Shown: positions 13,845 through 27,195, counted from the first letter of the stretch. The stretch is 64,000 nucleotides of DNA from Setoptus koraiensis (GCA_048013815.1 CM106585.1:23374001-23438000); one strand, 5' to 3'. The notes: generated from the sequence alone by a model not told the origin. Made by a program: numbers and translations.

Positions 13845-13899
13845 CAACCAGGCCAGCCAGCAATGAGGCCAGCGATGAGGCCAGCAATGAGGCCAGCGT
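13845..13899. repeat. 12-bp tandem repeat (GCCAGCAATGAG type)
   Basis: Four to five copies of a GCCAGCAATGAG-like unit, with GCCAGC sub-repeats upstream. Confidence 0.8.
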
Positions 13900-14480
13900 C
13901 TCATTGCGTCTCGCTCTGGCTGCTGGCACACGCTTTTTGCATGATTGCATGATTAATTCCAATTTCGAGTGCCAATGCCAGACAGTAAATATACGACAAT
14001 CGACATTTGGCCGATATTTCAGCAGCAGCCCGACGCTGTCGTGCCCCAAACCGTTGCACCCAACCGTTGCCATCAAACCGTTGCACCCCGAACCGGGCGA
14101 AAGAGAGCACAAAAAAGCGGCCAGACAGGCGCCATGAGACGCGAGCAGCTCCTTTGATTTGGTGCTCGCACTTGGTGCCTGGGACATTTGCCAGAGAGGC
14201 GAGAGTTTGTCGGAGTGCATTGTTGCGCAATCCGGCGAGCTAGTCGCTTTGTTCAATTCGTTTTGTCAGTCACGATCGATGGCGGGCAACTCGACGAGCC
14301 ATTGAGGTGGCATTAACGTCTACAACTATGACCCATCTATGCCATGGCCTACCTAACTCGGCTTGCCATCGATTGGCCCACCAATGGCACCAGTGAGTTA
14401 GTGAGTAGTGGCACTCACGTCCGTCTTGAAACTGCGCCAAACTGGCACTGTCAGAGCAGGGGCAACACTAGCGCTGCTGA

Positions 14481-14558
14481 GGGGCCCCATTTCGCAACGA
14501 AATCTCTGGCTCATGTTGAACTGCTTAAAGCAGTCTGCCCCTGTTGAAATGGGGCCCC
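14481..14558. repeat. 13-bp inverted repeat with GGGGCCCC cores
   Basis: GGGGCCCCATTTC at 14481-14493 is the exact reverse complement of 14546-14558, with a 52-bp spacer that itself holds a small TGCTTTAAGCA-like palindrome. It resembles a tiny inverted-repeat element, but I see no target-site duplication. Confidence 0.7.
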
Positions 14559-14805
14559 TGTTGTTCGAGTGAACGACTTGGCCTCGTTGGCGTTCTCTTT
14601 AGCTGTCTCGCTAACCCGGTGGCGCTGATGGCGACACCGCCATGATCACGGCGATCAGCACACCGAGCGAGATAGATCGCGCACAAAATTGAAATAAGAT
14701 TGAGAGACGTGCCACAACGATAACAACATTGTCAACGTGCCAGAGACGCTTTCAATTTTCCAGTCAACGCGCCGCTCGCGACCATTGTTTTGTTGTTGCA
14801 ACTGG

Positions 14806-14873
14806 CGACTAGCGACTCGCAACTAGCGACTCGCAACTCGCGAATAGCGACTCGCGACTTGAGACCCGCAAGC
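14806..14873. repeat. tandem GCGACTCGCAACTA-type repeat
   Basis: Short degenerate units of the GACTAGCGACTCGCAACT type run in tandem. On the minus strand the same stretch appears as GCGAGTCGC words. Confidence 0.8.
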
Positions 14874-15441
14874 AGCCACTCGCAAGTAATCCCGTCGTCG
14901 GGCCCACGCAAATGCCTGGCCGATGGCTGCTCGGTCGGGAGCCACCGACCGAGCCACCGATACACCGCAGATGGGCGCGCCGTAACAAGCCGGCAGTGGC
15001 TGCCGCGACACGGCACAAGAGACGGCCCGCTCGAACGGGCCACCATCGATCAGCCGGGCCGAGGCGCGCGCGGCAATCGTGTCTCATTCGCGCAATCTTG
15101 TCCCGTTGACAGAATCTGGCCCCATTCGCATCTTGCCTGCTGCGTGGCTGCCTAACTCTCCAGTAGCTATACATGTAGCACGCAGAGAGTAACTGGAGTC
15201 TGGTTGTGTCGGCCCGAAATTGAAATTGAACGTCGCCCGCTGAAACCGGCTCGCCAGTCGCCACATCGGCCGGCCCCAGAGACAACTGGCGACAAACAGC
15301 ATATCCATCTAAATTAATATGTGCGCCATTGGGGCCTCAGTGCTCGCTGCCAGCGACACAGCTCGTCAACTAACCAAATGTTACCTAACCGATCGGCATT
15401 GCGGGGCCCGTTAGGGCGTTACATGCCGCATCGTTATCGTC

Positions 15442-15453
15442 AGCCCCCCCCCC

Positions 15454-15500
<47 letters not shown>
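15442..15500. repeat. C-run followed by (CA)n microsatellite
   Basis: About a dozen C, then an ACGC junction and more than twenty CA units. Confidence 0.95.
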
Positions 15501-15501
<1 letters not shown>

Positions 15502-15970
15502 GTCGAGCGGTGGTAACCAGATATTGGGCCCGAGCTGTATCTGTTGCCAGCAGCCGAGCCAGCGAGCGTGTATCGCAGCGGCACAGCGTGAAAAATGTGA
15601 GCGAAATTGTGAGGCCATCATCGGGCTCTTTTTGCCTTTTTGATCACTTTGGCCCATTTGCATAGAATGTACGGGCAACACGGCGAGTGGGGGCGCCGAT
15701 CGCGAATATCCGTTCTGCGGGCGCAATCACCAACAAACTGGCCCGCATGCTCACTCGATGTGAGTGTGTCCACGAACGCATATCTGCCGCTTGTAAGATG
15801 ATGAGCAAATTGCATAAAAGCAAACAGTTGCCCAACTCTAATGCTTATTATGTAATGTGTATTAAGCGAGCGAGAGGGGCTCGCAATGATGATGATGATG
15901 ATGGCGCCGATTGTGGGTAAATAACTAGATAACTGGGCCATGTTTTGGCCCCAACCAGAGAGGGCCACCC

Positions 15971-16030
15971 GTAACAGTGCAAGTAACAGTGCAAGTAACA
16001 GTGCAAGTAACAGTGCAAGTAACAGTGCAA
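15971..16030. repeat. 12-bp tandem repeat, five near-perfect copies
   Basis: The unit GTAACAGTGCAA is repeated five times with only one change, in the last copy. This suggests a recently expanded minisatellite. Confidence 0.95.
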
Positions 16031-16650
16031 ATAACATGCAATAACGGTCTATCTGTCATAAGCAACGGTGGTGGGCGCTTTTGGGGGCCCGGCTCTTTAT
16101 TCCGTTATTCTTGCGCAATCAATTGCTGCCGCCATGGCTGCTGCCACTGCCATTGCGTTTGCTTTTACTGCCACACACACTCACTGTGATACAACTGTGA
16201 TTGTGCCCGCTGCCTCTTCGCTGCCAACCATATCTGTCGCTTGGCAAGACTTGCCGCATTTAATCCAGGCTTGGCGCTGCTGGTTGCCAAAGAAATGCAA
16301 CCTCTTGCTCTCGTCTACGCGCGCGCGCGCCACTAGGGCCCATCTAAATTGGGCCCACTTACACGGTCCAATGGGCCGGCTGCAATGGCCTAGCTGCGAG
16401 GCATGAGCAACTTGCAGCTAGCTCGCCACTCAAGTAGCCCCTCGGTCAGTCGCTCGCCACTGTGCACGCTGCACATCATTAGGGGTCTGGCCAGGTTTCA
16501 CTGGCCAGCTTGTCAAGTTGGCGCTACATTCTTCATAAATTTTCTTTTGTTCACTTGCTGCGACGCTTGGCGTGCAGCGTGTGCCTCCACAATGCAACCA
16601 TCAACCAAGGCCAATCGAGCCAGCCAGCCGGCAAGATCTGGGCGCTTACA

Positions 16651-16692
16651 CACCGAGCCACCGAGTCACCGAGTCACCGAGTTACCTGAGCA
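16651..16692. repeat. 9-bp tandem repeat (CACCGAGTC type)
   Basis: Four to five copies of a CACCGAG(C/T)C-like unit. Confidence 0.75.
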
Positions 16693-16889
16693 CCTAGGCA
16701 CTTGGGCATCGAGACACGTAGATGAACATACACACCGTGGAAACTGTAGCAAGGTTGTGATAACACCTCACACCAGCGAAACATTTTTCGCGTCCGCTGG
16801 TTGGTGTTGTTTTTGTCATTATTATTGTTGGCCAAATTTTCTACCTGCTCGTTACAGCGAAACGATACGCGAACGCCAAGTGTCTATAC

Positions 16890-16890
<1 letters not shown>

Positions 16891-16945
<55 letters not shown>

Positions 16946-16988
16946 TTGCTGCTGCTGTTACTGCTGCTGTTGCTGCTGCTGCTACTGA
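16891..16988. repeat. TTG/CTG trinucleotide tract with interruptions
   Basis: A long stretch of TTG units broken by two GATG interruptions, passing into CTG units. It generates the poly-Leu and poly-Val frames seen here. Confidence 0.9.
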
Positions 16989-18335
16989 TGTGGGTGTTGT
17001 TGTGCCCGCTATGGTTGCGGTTGGTTAAGCGATTACGCCACCAGTTACCTGGGGCACCTGCACTAGGCCCGCTTGTTCAGCTCGCTAACGGATTATCAAT
17101 TACATTTGGCCCGGCGCTGTTACAAGGCTTGTTATTGGGCCAGTTAGATGTTACTGGATGCTTTTGTTGCTGGCTATTATCTCTTGATAACAACAACACA
17201 CAAACAATTATTTAGATATAGTGTAGCCATCATTAATTTCTGGCTCACAGCAGCAACCTTTATCCGGCTGGCGCCATCTCGATTATTTTGTATTATTGTT
17301 ATTGTATATGGTTAACTGTGTCATACAGCTTGTAGTGTTGTTTGCACTTGATGATGATCTAGCTACATGGTCTACACATATCCGATTTGGCACATACCGC
17401 ACACAAATACCGATTGCCGATAGCCCCCACTGACTGTATCGGCTGTATTGGTAGTAATCAAAATAATGACTATATCGCACACGGGCTTCCGTCCATCAAA
17501 TAGTAGATTGAATAACAGACGTGGCAATTGAGTGATGCAAGTCGCTGGAAGAACACAATTATTTCTAATTAGTCTAGTTAGTGTCGCTCTTTATGCCGCC
17601 GCTGCTAAATAGCACATAAACAGTTAGCGCGGCACAAGCCGGTTGCATAAACCTACAATCTACCTATTTTCTCATGCACTCGATAGCGGGGCCCCAATAT
17701 AATAGTTGGGGCACCCAACCAATGCACATAGAGGCACAGAGAGGCACAGAGAGACATAGAGACTCGCTAGTGGAGCGACTCAGAGACGAGGTAATGGTGT
17801 CAAGGCACGCAGTTTTGTTGTCGGGCATTTGGTTTAGTTGTGTAGTGTTTAGTTTAGTTGTGTAGCATTTAGTCCGGCAGGGGCGCCAGTGGTAGTTGTA
17901 GTGGTGACTGTAGCAGATAAGGTCGTAGTTTATATATAAAGTGTACACATAAAGGGCAACAAATGATTAGGCCATTATTACGTAACTATTACGTATAGAT
18001 TGCGCTGCCATGAGCTGGCCCATTGATGGCGGCCAAACTGCAATGGCAACAACAACGACAACCCCAAATCAGTGATAAGATCAACGTGGCCTCTATATCG
18101 GCGTCTCTATTTTGGTGCACGCGTTATCATTAACAGGGGCACTAGTTTATTTTCATGGCCAAACTGTTTGGATTGGCCAGAGTATAGCAACACAGGTTTA
18201 CTCTGCCAGCTATACAGGTAGACGCGTGCAGTTGGTGAGTCGCAACAGCGACTGAATGAAACATCTCAGCAGTTTTATGTCTGGCAGTTGCGCTAAATTA
18301 ATTCTCGCAAGGCCAGACAGGGTGCGCAATAGGGA

Positions 18336-18338
<3 letters not shown>

Positions 18339-18367
<29 letters not shown>
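18339..18367. repeat. (GA)n microsatellite
   Basis: About 14 uninterrupted GA units. Confidence 0.95.
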
Positions 18368-18371
<4 letters not shown>

Positions 18372-19609
18372 AATGGACAGCATAAATTTGTCTATCGACT
18401 AGCGACGATTCAGCCCATTCAATGGGCCGGCTATTTTTGCTTTCTTTAGTTGCCCTTCAGAGCCACATAGTGGCCAGCGGAGCACGGTCAAGAAAGCATG
18501 GCTGTTGCTGTTGTTGTATCATTAGCGGCCGAACAATTCCCAATGGGGCCCCGTCAGAGAATGAGGCCTCATTGATGCACAGGCTAATAATTATTTTTTG
18601 AGCCGGACCGAGATTTTGATTGAAATTCAACGGGCACCATAACAGGCTGAGCGCGGAACAGGGAGGCTCCCTCATTGAAACCAATGCACCAGAATGACAA
18701 CCAACAAAATTCTGGCCGTTGTGGGACAGTTCCGAGTTACTCAAAATGAAAGTTACGAGTTGCTGAACTGCCATTTCTCGTCATTGGCCACACACTACAC
18801 AGACAGCGACATTCACACATAAATTCTCACAAGTGCAGCTTGGCCAGCTCGACACAATTGCTGGTTGCAAGCGTTGACCGGGGCCTCAGTGAAAAGAGTG
18901 TCTTGCACGAGACACGGTCGTGTTGGGGCACGCACAAAGTACGCACTATCTCTATAATGATAAAGATGCCCGGCCCGTTAGTGACCAACTTCGACTAACG
19001 GTGTTAGTTTTGGCTGCTGCTCGAGTTTCTATTTGAGTTTTTTCGGGCGTTATTTACAAAAGTTTTGTTTAGCGAATTGCTGACACAAACCCACCAGGGA
19101 CAACTGATACAGTGATAGATGAACGGATAGCCATTTATTTGAGTGGGTCCCAATTATATACGATACATGTACGAATGGCGCGAGTGATGAATGGCACAAC
19201 CTGCCACGAGCCAGTTATACAATTGGCTCCAAATTACCCGTCTAGTTGCCCGTCTAGCTGGCTTGACATTGTGCACCGAATAGGCACGAGATGTCACTGC
19301 TGTTGTGCATGTTCGCTGATTGTCAAGCGCTCAACTGTCAAGCTACAATTTTTAAAAATTGTATCAATGCGTCTGGGCAATGTTTGAAAAAAATTAGTTG
19401 AAATTAAATTAGTTGGTGGATGCTGTGGGGCGAGAAAGGTCGCGCATTCACTGTCAGTATATGGGCAACATATCGGCTGTGCAACGAGAAATTGTTTGTT
19501 TGTCGAGCGGATCGCTTGCCAGTCATTTTTATCCAGTTGAGACTTGCAGCGGCCGACTGGTAAACACAATCTCGTGTCTAATTGACAGATGGGCGCAATT
19601 TTTCTATCA

Positions 19610-19651
19610 GCTGCCGGTGTCAATCCATCGGCTGCCGGTGTCAATCCATCG
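19610..19651. repeat. 21-bp direct repeat, two copies
   Basis: Two adjacent identical copies of CTGCCGGTGTCAATCCATCG plus G. Confidence 0.85.
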
Positions 19652-21224
19652 GCCAGACCCAGAGTGGAGCCTCTGGTCGATGGTGCAGCTGATGATTGGG
19701 GCCAAGCTTGAGGGTGCGGCAGCATTTCGCCTGTCAGAAATCTAGCCAGTCAGACAGCGCACGACGGCGACAAGTTTCGCTGATCTCTGATATTGTACCG
19801 GTATTACGCGCCGTCTGATTGACGTTGAGTGTGTGTGCCCAACGAGGCGCCAGAGAGCACTCAAGAAACTATTATTACCTGTATTATGACCTGTAATTCC
19901 GAACAAATTCTAAATATAGCAACTAATTAAATCTAACAGGCAATTTATATACAAATTATGGGCTGCACTGTAGGGTGGTGACATAACAGATATCACACCT
20001 TTCGTATGCACGCTTAGCACGGGTTGTGCTAAGCGAGCTTATTTGCAGTGTTTGTCAGCTGAAAAGAAAACATGCGAAATGGGAATTGTTTTGACTCGCT
20101 TGGTGGTGGCAGATAATTTGCAGCCGACAGAGGGAGGTCAGACAAACAGCATTAAGATGGATTATCCTGGCATCAGTCAAATGGAGCACGTTTCAGTTGG
20201 CTGTCTCGCTGTTTGTACAACAGCAACCGGAGAGAAGGCATCCCAGGGTATGGGCACAATCATCAGAGTTATGCCGCATATAACGTCACAAATGGCGTGC
20301 CCTTGAACTCAAGCTCCATGTTATATGGTATATGGTGTACATGTTTGTCCACTAGTGGTCCTCTCTCGTGTGTCAAGCTTCTGGCCACTGCGGCCAATTG
20401 GCCATTTGGGCCGGAGTGGCCATGTTGCCGATATTAAGCGGACACAGGCCCGATCGAGAGCCGACTCGCAGCCATTTGGCACTTTGTTATGCTTCAGAGG
20501 CTCTCGAGTTGCGACTCGAGCCGAGCCTTTAGTCCAGTGGCCATTGTCGTCGAGTGGCCCACTTTAACAGCGCTGCAAACCCAACATGAGAAACAAATCT
20601 GGCCAGCGCTCTCTCTCTCTCTCGACTGGCCCTGGGCAAGGTGCCAACTCGATGTCGCCAGCCAGCGGATCGCCGAACCGGTCAGCCAGCGCGTCATCGG
20701 CCGGCTGGCTCGCTATCGGATCCCCTGCCAACTCAGGTAGTGCTGGCCGAGTGGTCAAGCTGGCCGAGTGATCAAAGTGCAGCCACTCGCTTGGGGCAAA
20801 CAAAAATATAACGATTGTCATTGATCATTCGAGAGCGTCGCCATTTGGCCATTTCGCCAGTGTGCCCAGCCAGCCATTTCAGTGTCGGCCAGCCAGCCGG
20901 CAAGTCGGTATCAATTCGAGGAAACACTTATAACCGGAGACACGGCCACACAATCTCTGTTTCATCGGGGTTTTGTCCGGTGGCACAAGCTCGTCCGCGG
21001 CTCTCCTCTCAAGGGGGCATTCATCAGCGTGTCCGACTGGCTGGCGAGCCAGCTTAAAGCCAAAATAGGCCCAACGGGTTTCTCCGCTCTCGGCTGTGAC
21101 CAACGGCTGAGGAAGCGACCCATTTTTTGCCATTTCTTTAAGAAATGTGGGATGGCGGCGCTCGCTGACACAACACTATATTAAACAACAATTTATAAAA
21201 CATTAACTCGAACACATTCGACAA

Positions 21225-21500
21225 CGACAACAAATCCCGCGGTCGACCGCTAGCGCCACCGCCGCTCGTAATGCCGCCTCAATTTCAAACGGCCGCCAAA
21301 CGATACGACGTATATCGCGTCGCGCGTACATGTACCTCTCGTACGTGTGTAGCACGTAAAGGCGACGCATAGGCGACGCGGTGTACGCGCCTACGTACCC
21401 GTACGCGCGCCCTACATAAACCGAGATACGATATGTACCGAGGTACATAGCGCCGTTTGTATCGCGCTGCACGCGCTAGATGCCGTATTTACTGCCGTAT
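21225..21500. other. CpG- and TACG-dense block
   Basis: This segment is packed with CG, TACG, CGTA, GCGC and ACGT words, far above its surroundings and in a mostly AT-rich window. No coding frame or tandem period is evident. It could be an island of unmethylated or protein-bound DNA, or a decayed simple repeat. Confidence 0.5.
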
Positions 21501-22909
21501 AACGCGCTCTATATATAGGAAAGAACATGATATAGGCAGCGTCATAAGCGTAGGCACCCATTCAAGGTCACGGCGAGCTAGGCGTCGTTGCTTTTGCCGT
21601 TTATGCTGATCTGTCCATGGCCGGTCTGGCGTGTCTATGGCTTGTCTGGGTCTAGTACAACAAATTACGCATTGCGCGATAAGCCAACGCAAGCGCCTGC
21701 TTAAGTGTGCACGGTCTGTCTGACCAATGGTGTAAAAGACCGATGTGCATAGTCCATTGAATTTCGGCACGACGGGCCTCATTTTCACTGCAAACTCAAT
21801 CTTGCATTTCCAATGCTAGCACTTACAAACACATATAAACAAGTGGCGCCAGCAATCCCACAAGAATATTCACCAAGCGACATGCCTGGCCAGCAGTAGA
21901 TTGCGTTATCTTATTATCTTTTGCTGGCCAGATCATTAGCACCAGCAGTTATAGTCACAGCAGTTGGCAGTTGGCAGTTGCAGCCTGACGGCCATTTGAG
22001 CATTCGCAAAATCGCCAAGATAGAATAGCGTTGAAACTGAAAGTAATAACAACAGTTTATATACAATTTATATGCATCAACTCTTATTCTGTCTGTGCAG
22101 TATCTGTTTATACTTTATTTTTCTGTTTATACTGGCTGCACACTGGCCAGACAGTGGACAATATATGTATATGTGTGTGTATTTAATGGTCTAGGCGCAA
22201 GTGGAGCCCAAGAAATCAATAACAGATCGCTCAGTGCAACCAAACAAACTTTTCTAATGGCTTCCGCTTATCTGACCAAATCGGCGAACATTCTCGCTGC
22301 AATTGCTTATTTTGCATTTATGCTTGGGCAGATTCGCATTTGTTTTTTCTCTCCTCCATTTCCATTCTCTTTCCTCCATTGCATTCGATATTCGATTGAT
22401 ATCTCTATTGCGATAACACATCACTTCAATCACTATGTATCAAATAAAATGGCCATCGCAGCCAAATACATACAAAGCTAATCTGTGTTTGTTTCCAAAA
22501 CCATTCCAAACAATGGCTCGTATGTGCACCGCAGCAGTGGCCTAAGCGCTTAAGCGGCATATAGTGACATTCGCGACTTCTGTTGTCGCCATCGCTGTTG
22601 CTTTTGCTGCGGTCGTTGTTGTTACAACATCGCTGTTGTTGGTTTAGCTTGCTGATTAACAATCACACTCATTTGTTATATCGTTATACAGTTGGCTACT
22701 CATTTCTTATGCTTGCAATTTGGACGCATATCCCAAGACGCACCAAGGCACAATGGATGGCTTCTCTTTCTTTCGCCTGCAGAATCGACAAACCATGCGG
22801 AAAGTCGTGTGTGTCAGAGTTGAATCGCAACAATCGATGCGAAAATAACGCTAGCCTGTGGTTAAATTTCAGCTCTTTCTTTTTCCTCTCATCCGTCCGC
22901 TACAAATGA

Positions 22910-24209
22910 AGCCTGTCAAGTAGCTACAGCTCACTCGCTATCACCGATATTGTCTTTCCTTGGCCAATTTCCTTGTCTAGCCAAAGAGCCATGAGCATTG
23001 GGCCAATTCTCCCTTCGAAGAGTACGCTACTAATGAGTGATACTCACATCATAGGGCACGTAATAGGCTGATTTAATGACAATGGTCACATGCAACCAAC
23101 TCACAGTCAACATGGTATCATGTTGCTAGATCGAATTATTAAAAAAGGTCAAGTTTTTATAGCAATAGCTAATACTGCCATCGCGGCTATTAGCTACCAT
23201 GACCTCAAGTAATAGCTCTAGCTCAGCATGCCATGTTTGTCTCAATCACGTCTTGTTTCTCAATATATTCCACCATGTTATATAATGAGCTTGATTAAAA
23301 GCAAGTCCTAATTAATGCGTCGTCATAGGCGTACTTGCAGTTTACATGCAGAACGTATCTTATACATGCTCTTCTTCTTTCTCTCCATTCTCTGTGGAAC
23401 CGAGGCAAAGTGAGCAGAAAATATTTATTATATCCAAATTATAGTTAAGTTTATTAAGCAAGGACGAGCAGAATAACAGTGGAGAGAAATTTGTGCCTAT
23501 AGAGTCACTCTACTGATTGTTTTTTCCGCGGTGAACATGAAATCAAAGTAAAAAAAAATATATTATTATTAGATAGAGGGCCGTATACATGTGTCTTATA
23601 TTTTGTTCCGACTGCATAGAACGAGCTTAGATTTTCTAATTTTATTTATTCTAACCAGCAGGATAAATTGTAACGATAGTAATAAAAATGACACTAGATG
23701 CTGATATTATAGTGATAGTCACAATGCGAGATTTACTCAAACAATCAATAGCATATATTATGAAAAAAAGAAATTGGCCTTTTTACAAACGAGAGAAAAC
23801 CTATCAGAGGTATGAAAACTGACCTTACATTATAGTTCAATGTAGCAAATCAAAAATAAACATACCACGAGAAAACATCATGACAAGACATTGGTATCGA
23901 TCATCTCATCTTAAATTATATAAATTATATAAACTATGTAAATTATGTAAATTGTGTAAATTTCGATTGTGAACTGTAAAAGTGGCTAATTAGAGAATTA
24001 GTTACTTGGGGATAGTGCAGATATGTAGCGTCATGTGATAAGAAGATGTGGCCTATTGATAATCAATGATAAGTAAAACTAGTAGACAATAAAATAGTGT
24101 TAAAAAGATCGTACGTGACGTAACTAAGTGTCTCTTGATTTTTAAGAAAATTTGAAATAAAACCATCACTAGATAGAGTAACCTTGAAGGATATCACAGA
24201 CAGGTATCG
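22910..24209. other. AT-rich spacer with small repeats, no gene seen
   Basis: No supported gene. It includes a nested inverted repeat (AGGTCA at 23146 with TGACCT at 23200, and TAGCTAATA at 23166 with its complement at 23188) and a run of TAAATTATA/TGTAAATT units at about 23911-23962. A minus-strand AATAAA at 24210-24215 marks the probable 3' end of the SLX4-like gene. Confidence 0.5.
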
Positions 24210-24278
24210 TTTATTATAGGTCGGTAGAATCGAATATTGTGTTCGCGTTCGACGATATTATCGGCTAAACAGAGAGTT

Positions 24279-25931
24279 TTAGACTGGGGGGCAAGAAAAA
24301 ATTTTTAAACTAGACGGGCGCTGGCTTCCTATGGAAAGTTCGTTACTCTTTTGTCTCATTGATGAATTTATCATATCCACTAATTTCTGGCAACCCAATC
24401 TAGAGGCCAAAGACTTCAAGTCGTCGAGAACTTCAGCATCGAGAGCGGGCAAAACGGATCCATAAATGAAATTCAAAAAGTGCTTTATGATGTTCGGACT
24501 AAAGTCGGACATGTCTATAGTGGGCAATCCATCTAATGTCATAGTTGGCCTGTTGTTTTTGAAAGTTCTCGTGAACCAGATCAGTTTGTGAGCGTAAAAA
24601 TTAGTATATCCGGACTTTATAGACAAATCCGCCATAAATTGTCTATTGACTAGGCCTAGTAAATCGTGAGATAAACTGGGAAAGTCGTTCATAACTTCAG
24701 ATTCGGGATCCTCAACATCTGCATCGGTTAACTCGTCAGCGTCTCCACTGACAGGAGCACCATTTTGCTTCCTATCTAGAACGGTAGAATAGATGCTGAA
24801 TTCTTCTACTAAAAACACCAAATCGTCATGCCTACAATTTTCAGTTTGACAGCTTGTAATATCACATACAGACAAACGGGACTTGTACCAGAGGTCAGGT
24901 ATTTTAAGATTCATAAGAGAATATTCAGCATCACCTTCGGTCGTTCGATAGGTTTGTCCCCTTCTCCAGTATTTACTAGCGGCTAATTCACGGTCAACTC
25001 GAACTTGAATAGTATTACATTTGTCCTCATCACTGATTAATTCGAGGCGACGCTTCTTGGTACCTTTTACATTCAGTTCAGCTGGCTTCAAATGACTCAA
25101 AGTAAGCATATTTTTTGTGTTTCCTTGAGGCAGTAATATGTCGGTGTGCGAGTCAGCAAGGATCTGACTTGTCTGATTTATCATCTGTTTCTTGGTTTCA
25201 TTTCTCATCATGTTCAGGACGCAACTCGATGGCTGTAGAATTATCGATGGTTGCGGTGGTGCTGGTTCAGTATGCACTATATTTTTGTCTGGGTCAGATT
25301 GACTTTCCGCCGATTGTGATACGTCGCTTGGATCTGTCATCATTGGCAAGCATTCATCATTAGCTACATGTTCTTCAGGAGTGGATTCCATAGAGGATTC
25401 ATCCTGAGGAACTTTACTCGGTTGGATGCTGGCTTGAGATGGCTGCATTGGTTGCAGTTGAATGCTCCAAGCGTTATTCTGTGATCTCTTTTTTGCCTTT
25501 TTTGTACCAGTTTCAGCCAGAGACATGGACAAAGCTTGGGCATACTCTACATCGGCACCAACTCGGCCCTCTTTCATGCATTTCAGAATGAAATTGTCCA
25601 AGATCTCTTTAGGGAATGGCTTTGAAGTTTCTTTGTTGGCTGCCAGTTGGGCGTTAATTTTGTCCCAAAATTCTATTAGTAAATGAGGGGGAATGTCATT
25701 CTTGAAGGCGCACAGCTTGAAATGATTGTAAACCTGTTGGAAGGACTTGGAACACACTGGACAAATGATACGCTGCTTAGATGGCTCATTTTGCCTGCCA
25801 GCGAGCAGGTGACCATTAGTTTCGAAGGCCAAACTAGTGGTGGGTCCACCTTCGATGCATATATTAACATGTTCTGTCCGAGATGCGGTATCGAGGGGAG
25901 TGAGATCCAAATTGCAAATAGGGCATAGCAT
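24279..25931 (-). CDS. SLX4: SLX4-like structure-specific nuclease scaffold, C-terminally short
   Basis: One exon, 550 residues. The N-terminus has a UBZ4-type zinc finger (CPICNLDL, then HVNIC, residues 3-27) and a second CPVC...H...C finger near residues 58-73. A conserved helical stretch follows, then a long variable linker. The last quarter is a BTB domain (about residues 420-525) with the LHDL-type start and the FLNFIYG segment. This order is that of SLX4, the scaffold for SLX1, MUS81 and XPF nucleases in repair of branched DNA. Odd: SLX4 normally continues with a SAP motif and the SLX1-binding domain, but here the protein stops about 30 residues after the BTB. A minus-strand AATAAA at 24210-24215 supports a real end. 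The gene is divergent from the NAC-alpha gene. I am fairly sure of the family, less sure that it binds SLX1. Confidence 0.75.
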   Translation of the reverse strand: MLCPICNLDLTPLDTASRTEHVNICIEGGPTTSLAFETNGHLLAGRQNEPSKQRIICPVCSKSFQQVYNHFKLCAFKNDIPPHLLIEFWDKINAQLAANKETSKPFPKEILDNFILKCMKEGRVGADVEYAQALSMSLAETGTKKAKKRSQNNAWSIQLQPMQPSQASIQPSKVPQDESSMESTPEEHVANDECLPMMTDPSDVSQSAESQSDPDKNIVHTEPAPPQPSIILQPSSCVLNMMRNETKKQMINQTSQILADSHTDILLPQGNTKNMLTLSHLKPAELNVKGTKKRRLELISDEDKCNTIQVRVDRELAASKYWRRGQTYRTTEGDAEYSLMNLKIPDLWYKSRLSVCDITSCQTENCRHDDLVFLVEEFSIYSTVLDRKQNGAPVSGDADELTDADVEDPESEVMNDFPSLSHDLLGLVNRQFMADLSIKSGYTNFYAHKLIWFTRTFKNNRPTMTLDGLPTIDMSDFSPNIIKHFLNFIYGSVLPALDAEVLDDLKSLASRLGCQKLVDMINSSMRQKSNELSIGSQRPSSLKIFSCPPV

Positions 25932-27039
<1,108 letters not shown>

Positions 27040-27195
27040 TGTTGTTCAGGGCCTATTTTGAATTAAATGATAAACTAGAAACGCTAAAAGCTCAAACGAG
27101 TGGCTTACTCTTTCTTGATTTCTAATTTTGTTCTACTACTATCAATATTTATTTTATCCATAAGCATACATTTCTTGGACATTATCTACTGCATT

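Larger units (their letters stand above)
9095..24278. other. 15-kb gene-poor region with GC-richer, repeat-laden core
   Basis: I found no frame with family support here. The longest open frames follow trinucleotide repeats or low-complexity sequence. The two edges (about 9.1-10.5 and 22.9-24.3 kb) are AT-rich like other spacers. The core, about 10.5-22.9 kb, has visibly more G+C, many CpG, and frequent GGCC, TGGCCA and GGGGCCCC words. It also holds many minisatellites and microsatellites, listed separately. It may be a regulatory region, a host for non-coding RNA, or old mobile-element debris; nothing I see separates these. Confidence 0.5.

Noticed and set aside
13563..14256. Several overlapping frames of 100-160 codons on both strands
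   Set aside because: This is GC-rich repeat-laden DNA where stop codons are rare; the frames compete on both strands and none shows a recognisable domain.
15971..16030. Five 12-bp repeats considered as a CRISPR-like array
   Set aside because: The copies are directly adjacent with no spacers, and this is a eukaryotic genome; it is a minisatellite.
16403..17215. A 270-codon plus-strand frame
   Set aside because: Its middle is a TTG/CTG repeat and its flanks look like GC-rich spacer with frequent alternative frames; no signal, domain or splice support.
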